The notes beneath the pieces were generated by a model that ran no database searches, had not been told where the DNA came from, and saw only the letters and a program-made list of their open reading frames with translations. The position numbers and the translations under genes are program-made. A stretch of DNA of 64,000 nucleotides from contig NC_087066.1 of assembly GCF_963678635.1 (NCBI RefSeq), positions 5,981,954 through 6,045,953 on the forward strand, in the 5' to 3' direction. Origin of the DNA: Symsagittifera roscoffensis (taxonomy: Eukaryota; Xenacoelomorpha; Acoela; Convolutidae). The stretch's first letter is position 1, and each line of letters opens with the position of its first letter. This document shows, in pieces, positions 58,176 through 64,000 of this stretch.

Positions 58176-59853
58176 CTTGATTGTATGAAAAAAGAATTAA
58201 TGATGATTAACTTATTACGCAATGAAATGAGTAAATTATGAGACAACTAACATGCGTTTTTAATTGAGCTGACAAGTGAACAATTAATTTTATTGTATGC
58301 AACATGCTTTGTTTGCCCCTACATAGAAATCCATTGACTTTTGAGAAAAAAAATGCAAAGCTGTCCTCCAATGTTAGCCATTAAAACACCCCTCTAAAAA
58401 CTTAGCAATTAACCATTCCTGTCTTCGGATACCCTTACCTAAAAACTCAGGGCAGAACATTGATGCAGGTATGGTTGTACGGTTTTCAAACGAATATGTG
58501 ACAAAACAATTCCAAGTGTTAAATGACCAATGTTGAAGGTAGACCGACAAGAAAGCGACATTGAAGTAATTGAGAGGATAGTAATCAACGTAGTAAGCGG
58601 TTTCCGCCGATTGATGATAGGAAATCAATAGAAGTGCGGCAATTTTTTCGAAAAAGAAATTGAAATGATAAACAGACCAGCAAGAAATCACCTCAATTTG
58701 TCGAATCTTGATTCATACAGGGTGTACAAAGTTATCACATTCCTGTCGAAAGTTGCTCCCGAAGTATTCCAAAAGTTGGATGAATTTGACGAAAGTGTCA
58801 GATGTCAAATTTTTTACTCCTACAGGTACAACCGTCGACGCTAGCTGCTTAACTGCTCAACCCGTGAGAATGGGAGTCCTGAATCGCCCTGTAAACTTGG
58901 ACTTCTCTAATAATTATGAGTGGTCAAAAGCCGTGTATGACTCATTAGATCAGAGTCATCCAGAAGCAGCCGAGATGGAACCAGCTAAGATTAAAATATA
59001 GAAAAATAAATCTGAGAAACAAATCATCAGTCGCTCAAAACATTCGTAGATATCAAAAATTGCGCGTGAGAAAAAAAAAACAAATCAATTCAAAGCTGAA
59101 TTTCATTTGAGATTTCCTATTGCTGGGAACCATCCAATACCTTGTCATGCCCCTGAGTACAATCTTCCTCTTTTACCCACAGACTCGCCGAAGATAGATA
59201 TATTTAACACAACGGAGTTCATAGATACTTGTGGGCAATCTAATCTTTCGAATGCTCTAAATCAACACCATTTGGACCTCTTGAAAAAATCAATAAATTT
59301 CCGATTATTTTTCGTTGTTCAAGTTTTTTTTCCGGGGTAACCGCATTCGAAGTCCTCTTTGCTATTTCTTCAGCGTCACGCTGTTTTAACTATGTACTTT
59401 TTTTTATCGCAAGTGGTATAAAATATAAAACGTACCAAGTTGTTTGAGTAAGTATCTTAACGTTCGCTTAACGATTTGGGACTGTTTCCTATAAGCTTAG
59501 TTCCTCGTACCAGGTCATTTAAAAGCGAAAAAGAGATTTGCACAGTGTTACAACTAAGCATTTGTGAGGGCCTTAAATTGATTTTTTGGACGCAACGACA
59601 GATATTGAAAACCTGATTTTTCTGCAGTTTTTGTCCAGACCATGTTGTTTTCGACGTACATTGTATTGGTGTGAGGCTGCTCTTGAATTGTTCGCCTTTT
59701 TTCACTAGTCGAGCAATATCCAAAGTGATGCGCAACTCAGATTCGCCTCTCAGTTAAAATAGGTTTCAAATTTGTTGCGATTTGCGTGAATTATTAATAC
59801 CTCACCGATGCGATGCTGCGTTTCGCTTGTGCATAACTATTTCTACTGTTTAG
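58176..59853. other. 3' part of TDRD9 intron 1
   Basis: Contains two short plus-strand ORFs (58,708-59,001 and 59,107-59,340) without recognisable family. The first could be an exon after a good-looking acceptor (TTACTCCTACAG at 58,814-58,825), but its product does not resemble TDRD9. Otherwise AT-rich. Confidence 0.4.
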
Positions 59854-62302
59854 CACCATCGATCAGCACCCAGTCGTGTTAATTAAAGGAGGAACTGCAT
59901 CGGGAAAAACCACCCAAGTGCCTCAGTACATCATGGACCTGTGTGACCAACGAAGGGTCAGATTCAACTGTGTCGTCACCCAACCCAGACGAATAGCCGC
60001 TCTATCAGTCAGCCGATATGTGAACAAAGTTCGCAACCTGACAGAGGGCAGGCTAATTGGATACCAAGTGGGGCTAGACAGTAAATACACGATGGGAGAA
60101 ACTAGATTGACCTATATGACGACAGGTGTGCTTCTGAAGCAGATTGTGACGAGGAAGAGTTTAAATGAGTTCACGCATATCATTCTGGATGAGATTCACG
60201 AAAGAGATCAAGACACAGACTTCGCTATGTTGCTAGTGAAAAAGTTAAGAAGCAGAGCGCCTGACGTGAAAATTATTCTGATGTCTGCTACTTGCGATTC
60301 AGATTTGTTTGTGGAATACTTCAAATCTAGTGCATTTGGTCCGGTTCAGAAACCACCTTTGATTAATATCGAGACAAGAAACTTCCCTGTAAATGTTCAT
60401 TATATAGAGGAATTCGCGCATATTCATCAGCCTCACAAATTGAGTAATTTGCAGCTGCATATACATAACCCAGTGATCGATCCTTATCAGTTTGAAGTGG
60501 CCGTCAAGCTCATCGAAAACTTGGACGAAATTGAGGCGACGAGTAAGCGAATCAGAAAAAGAGGAGCGGTTTTGGTTTTCTTACCCGGACTGGCTGATAT
60601 TTCCGACATGCATGACAGAATGTATCCGAATATGGAGCGAAACAACTGGATCGTTACAATTTTGCACTCCGAACAGCCGCTAGCCAATCAGAATAGAATG
60701 TTTGAAGAAGTAGATCCAAATTATAGAAAGATAATTCTGTCCACTAATATTGCGGAATCATCAATCACAGTAACTGATGTCTTGTATGTCATTGATTTTT
60801 GTCTGTCGAAAGAAATGGAGTTTGACAAGTACTCTTCGTTTCAAGAGTTGAAGTTGATTTGGGCTTCAAAGTCGAACTGTGTTCAGAGACAGGGAAGGGC
60901 GGGTAGGGTTCAAAAGGGTTTCTGCTACCGGATGGTTACAAAACAGTTCTATCAGCAGGAATTGAAAGAGCACGCGGTCTGCGAACTGAAACGAGCGCCT
61001 CTTGAACCAATAATTTTGCAGATCAAAACATTCGACATGGGATCCCCGAAAGAAATATTGGGAATCGCGATTGAACCGCCACTTGAGGATAGAATCCTTT
61101 CATCTATGAAGTCACTGAAACAACTTGGAGCTATTTCTCTGCATCTTTTTAACTCGGATAAAACCAAAACAAAGCCTAGTGTTGAAGACGGAGAACTGAC
61201 ATATATGGGTAAAATATTAGCCAGACTCCCCTTGGATGTCCGGTTGGGTAAATTAATCATTTTTGGGTGGGTTTTTGGGGTTCTCGAGGATTGCATTATT
61301 ATGGCAGCCTGCCTGAACGATCGAGGACTTTTCGCCGACCCGTTCAACAGGAGACTAGAGAGTTTTGAGAAGCGTCTGGAATGGGCCAAAGGAACGTGTA
61401 GTGATCTTCTGGCACTGTTGCATGTCTACCAGGCATTCCAGGAAAAGTTCCCGACCGAGTTCACAGAGTGCAGTCACAGTGAAAAAAGAGAAATTAGAGA
61501 ATGGTGCGAATTAAATTTCGTGGAACTGAAGAAAATAAAAACCATAAAATATCTCACTGATAAGCTCAGAGGAATTTTGAGATGCGAAGATATTTACCCT
61601 CATTCGCAATTCGAACAGGAAAATCTGGATACAGAAACTCGGCTGAAGTTCATCAAACTTGCCATTTGCGGTGCCTTTTTCCCTCTTTACTTCACATCAG
61701 CAACGCCAACACCGGAAGAAATTCAGGCAGATGCGCTCAATTGGCCCCCCAGACAGACGATTCGGTTCAACCAGCTTCCACTAGGGGTCAAAATAGAAGA
61801 ACTTGCATGTGTGAAACACCAGCTGGACGCGATGTTTAGAGTGTCATTGAAGTACTGTCCGAAAATAGAGCTGCATATCAGAGATTCGAAACTGTATGCT
61901 GTGTTTGAAGAGCCGGCGTGCAGTGATAGTCTAGCGAGGAATTCAATTAGTAAAGCTATTTATTTGGCAGTGAAAATGCGATTTGCGGGAAAGTGGAACC
62001 GACCTAGAATCGATTTTAGCCGCCTTGACCCGAATACATTGAACTGTTTGAACTCTCCTCATCTGTACACTGCAAGTACTGCAGCGTTTGTTCACACTGA
62101 AGTTTCACCCGGAAACGATAACTATGAAGAGTTCTGCGTGGGAACAAGAGGCTTAGTGTTGCATGGTAAAGCGAGCAAAAGAAACACAATGGCGATAGAT
62201 TTGGAGCAGAAATCTTTGATGTGTGAGCCTATACATGCAATAAATGCTATTTCCTTTTATGCTCAAAGAAAGGATGATTCGAGTAAAGAAGCTCTGGTTA
62301 AA
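59854..62302 (+). CDS. TDRD9: TDRD9/spindle-E piRNA-pathway RNA helicase, main exon
   Basis: Encodes the DExH helicase core and C-terminal helicase domains of TDRD9 (spindle-E), which acts in germline nuage in the piRNA pathway that silences transposons. Motifs in order: I GGTASGKTT, Ia TQPRRIAA, Ib TTGVLL, II DEIH, III MSAT, IV LVFLPG, V STNIAESSITV, VI QRQGRAGR. The ratchet region (LEPIILQIKTFDMG, AIEPPLE, LPLDVRLGKLIIFGWVFGVL) and the segment FIKLAICGAFFPLYFTSA match this family rather than splicing DEAH proteins. The exon starts after TTCTACTGTTTAG at 59,853. I end it at GTGAGT (donor at 62,303), because the open frame to the TAA at 62,333 adds only ten unconserved residues. The Tudor domain is missing and should be in later exons. 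Confidence 0.93.
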
Positions 62303-64000
62303 GTGAGTAAAATTCACTACCAAAAAATCGGATAAAGTCGAGTTTTTTTTCAGATAAAGTCGAGTTTTTTTATGGAAGTTCAGATACCAGGTGTCGAGAA
62401 AAATTTTTCTGAAGATTTTGGATTTTGATGTTTCGCGTGTTTCGTCATCCTTTTAAACTTTGATTGAATATTTCATAAAAAGGTATTGTTTTATTTGAAA
62501 ATTTAAGTTTCCTCAGTTCTAAATTTTGCTAAGAAAAATTGATATTTAAGAGTAATGAACGTAGTGTGTACTCTTATATAGGTCTTGCTAATTTTTTTTT
62601 CAGGAAAAAGTCTTAAAATTTGTTCACGCTCAGTTTTGATTTTTCGCGGTTTGAATTTTGATTTCTTTTCAAGTTCAGTGCATTTATATTGTTAAAAGGA
62701 AGGCAAACTCAACTATCGGACAGCAAATTTGCAAAGGTCACGAAAAACGTGATCGACTTCTAATTTCTTAAATGGAAATTAGTTATTAGATTTCTTGGCG
62801 AAATAAAAGTTTTATCTATTGATCCAGTTTTCTCAAATTGGGTTAATTTATAACAAAAAAGTGTCCGTCATAATTTGTTCTACAAATTCAAAGAGCTTTA
62901 AGGCCGTCTATTTTTTTCTAAATTGGAAAATTGAAGCTTTTTGAAAAAACAAGTTTTTATTTTTCAGTTTCCTTGCTTTCATTTCTCTTTTCCAACTGCC
63001 AGTTGGCTATGTTTTAAAGTATCAAGTTCATGTTAGCTCCGTAAAAATAACTGATTTGAGTTTAATGATAATTTATAGTAATTTTCTGCTGAAATCCTTC
63101 GTTCAGCAACGATCTTCTCGAGCCCAAAAATGCTTTAGCAACCGTCGGTTGCCTATGTTTATTTTTTTTCCATTTCGATCGTTTCAAAGATCATTTCTAA
63201 AGGGGACCGGCCTATTATCATATGGCAATGATTTTCCCGAATGTTACTAACCAGAAGCTGATTTAGGATTTTCTCGAAAATGTTGTCGACCTTTTTTTAG
63301 GTCGGCCAAATTGATTTTCTGAGCTCTCCTAAATCGCTAAACAGGGCAAATTTTTTGCACCGCAGGCGAATTTTTGAAAAACAGGCCAAAAAAAAGAGAT
63401 GTTCCCTGCACGTGTTTTTGAAAATACTAGATAACGGATAGTTCCCGATAATAAAACTTACCGAATATCGGATAAAGGCAGAATTGATGAAATAGAATTT
63501 AATGTGCGGCAACATTACTAGATCCTGGTTTCAAAGGCAAATTTTTTAACGCACTACCTGAGCAAAGCCAAAGACCTCATTAAAATCAAGCTGATCATGA
63601 TGCTGTGCAAATACGTGAAATAATTTTGTATTAAGTGTTTCTTAGAATTTTTTTTGTCAAAAAACGCGGTCAGTATCCGGTAATTATCCAGTGCAATTTT
63701 ACCGGATTCTGGATATTCGTGCCGGAATCAGAAAAATGCCGGATATCGATTCCAGATACCCTTATCCGGTACAACTGTACCAAAACAGGCGTTTTTAGGC
63801 ACTTTTGACATTAAAAAAATGTTTTTTTTTTGGAGCGCGCTCCCCCCTAAAATAGTACAGATTGGCGCCTGTAGAACAATTTTAGGGTCAGCCAGCCAAA
63901 ACTGAGGTCTTAAAATAGTACAAACTTTTATAAGCAAAGGCGGCAATAAAGTATTTCAAAGGGTAAATTTAAAGATTGTGCTTGCTAATTGGCACGCATG
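62303..64000. other. Probable TDRD9 intron 2; no exon recognised
   Basis: AT-rich sequence with a short local duplication (GATAAAGTCGAGTTTTTTT, twice, 62,331-62,371) and scattered CCGGATA/TATCCGG-like motifs (63,670-63,780). No Tudor-domain exon or other gene was found. Confidence 0.5.

Larger units (their letters stand above)
53624..59853 (+). other. TDRD9 intron 1, 6.2 kb, filled with transposon relics
   Basis: Donor GTAAGT at 53,624 and acceptor TTCTACTGTTTAG ending at 59,853, both phase 2. It contains a dead sense-oriented CR1 and an antisense BEL/Pao relic. The remaining ORFs near 58,708-59,340 are taken as intronic. Confidence 0.75.

Noticed and set aside
58708-59340. Upstream exons of TDRD9 just before the helicase exon (for example EYNLPLLPTDSPKIDIFN)
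   Set aside because: A weak resemblance to the helicase lead segment and no good phase-2 donor. The exon at 53,484-53,623 fits in motif, donor and phase.
62303-62335. TDRD9 ending at the TAA at 62,333
   Set aside because: The protein would lack the Tudor domain, and a consensus GTGAGT donor precedes the stop.
1-64000. tRNA, rRNA or CRISPR features
   Set aside because: I found no convincing cloverleaf, rRNA segment or spaced-repeat array. The tandem arrays have no spacers, and the host is eukaryotic.

Overview
This is an invertebrate (metazoan) nuclear genome fragment: three conserved animal genes separated by about 47 kb of nested and decayed transposons. Splice donors and acceptors are standard GT/AG. 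Each host gene has a pyrimidine-rich 3' splice site directly upstream of its ATG, and SEPSECS and TMEM245 lie head-to-tail about 260 bp apart with a poly(A) signal and an acceptor between them. That suggests a lineage with spliced-leader trans-splicing and operons (flatworm, rotifer, chaetognath, tunicate or similar). I cannot name the species.

Left end (1-6 kb, minus strand): SEPSECS (selenocysteine synthesis, one coding exon) is followed by the first coding exon of TMEM245, whose remaining exons are not recognisable or lie beyond the left edge. A MULE transposase fragment lies near 1 kb.

Transposon block (6-53 kb): a CR1-type LINE with two open ORFs (minus, 6.1-10.1 kb); a broken SGNH-like ORF ending in a perfect 133-bp foldback; a 202-bp MITE; and an old minus-strand Ty3/gypsy-type LTR element (12.06-13.07 and 27.8-43.7 kb) split by a younger 14.7-kb plus-strand relative (13,073-27,817). 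Both LTR elements have very long leaders with minisatellites, the same primer-binding and polypurine motifs, and extra protein-coding sequence after integrase. The young copy has a 717-aa ORF there; the old copy has an SGNH-hydrolase-like ORF. To the right are a Penelope-like relic, a second CR1 LINE (47.4-51.4 kb) flanked by two direct copies of a composite segment, and fragments of another LINE reverse transcriptase.

Right end (53-64 kb, plus strand): the piRNA-pathway helicase TDRD9/spindle-E. A short N-terminal exon (53,484-53,623) joins in phase across a 6.2-kb intron, filled with a dead CR1 and an antisense BEL/Pao relic, to one large helicase exon (59,854-62,302). The Tudor-domain exons should lie beyond the window. 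A 113-aa unknown ORF sits about 60 nt upstream of the TDRD9 acceptor.

The most unusual material is the LTR family: its coding frame is cut by in-frame stops that fall at domain boundaries, one of them shared by both diverged copies, and the two copies have different accessory ORFs after integrase.
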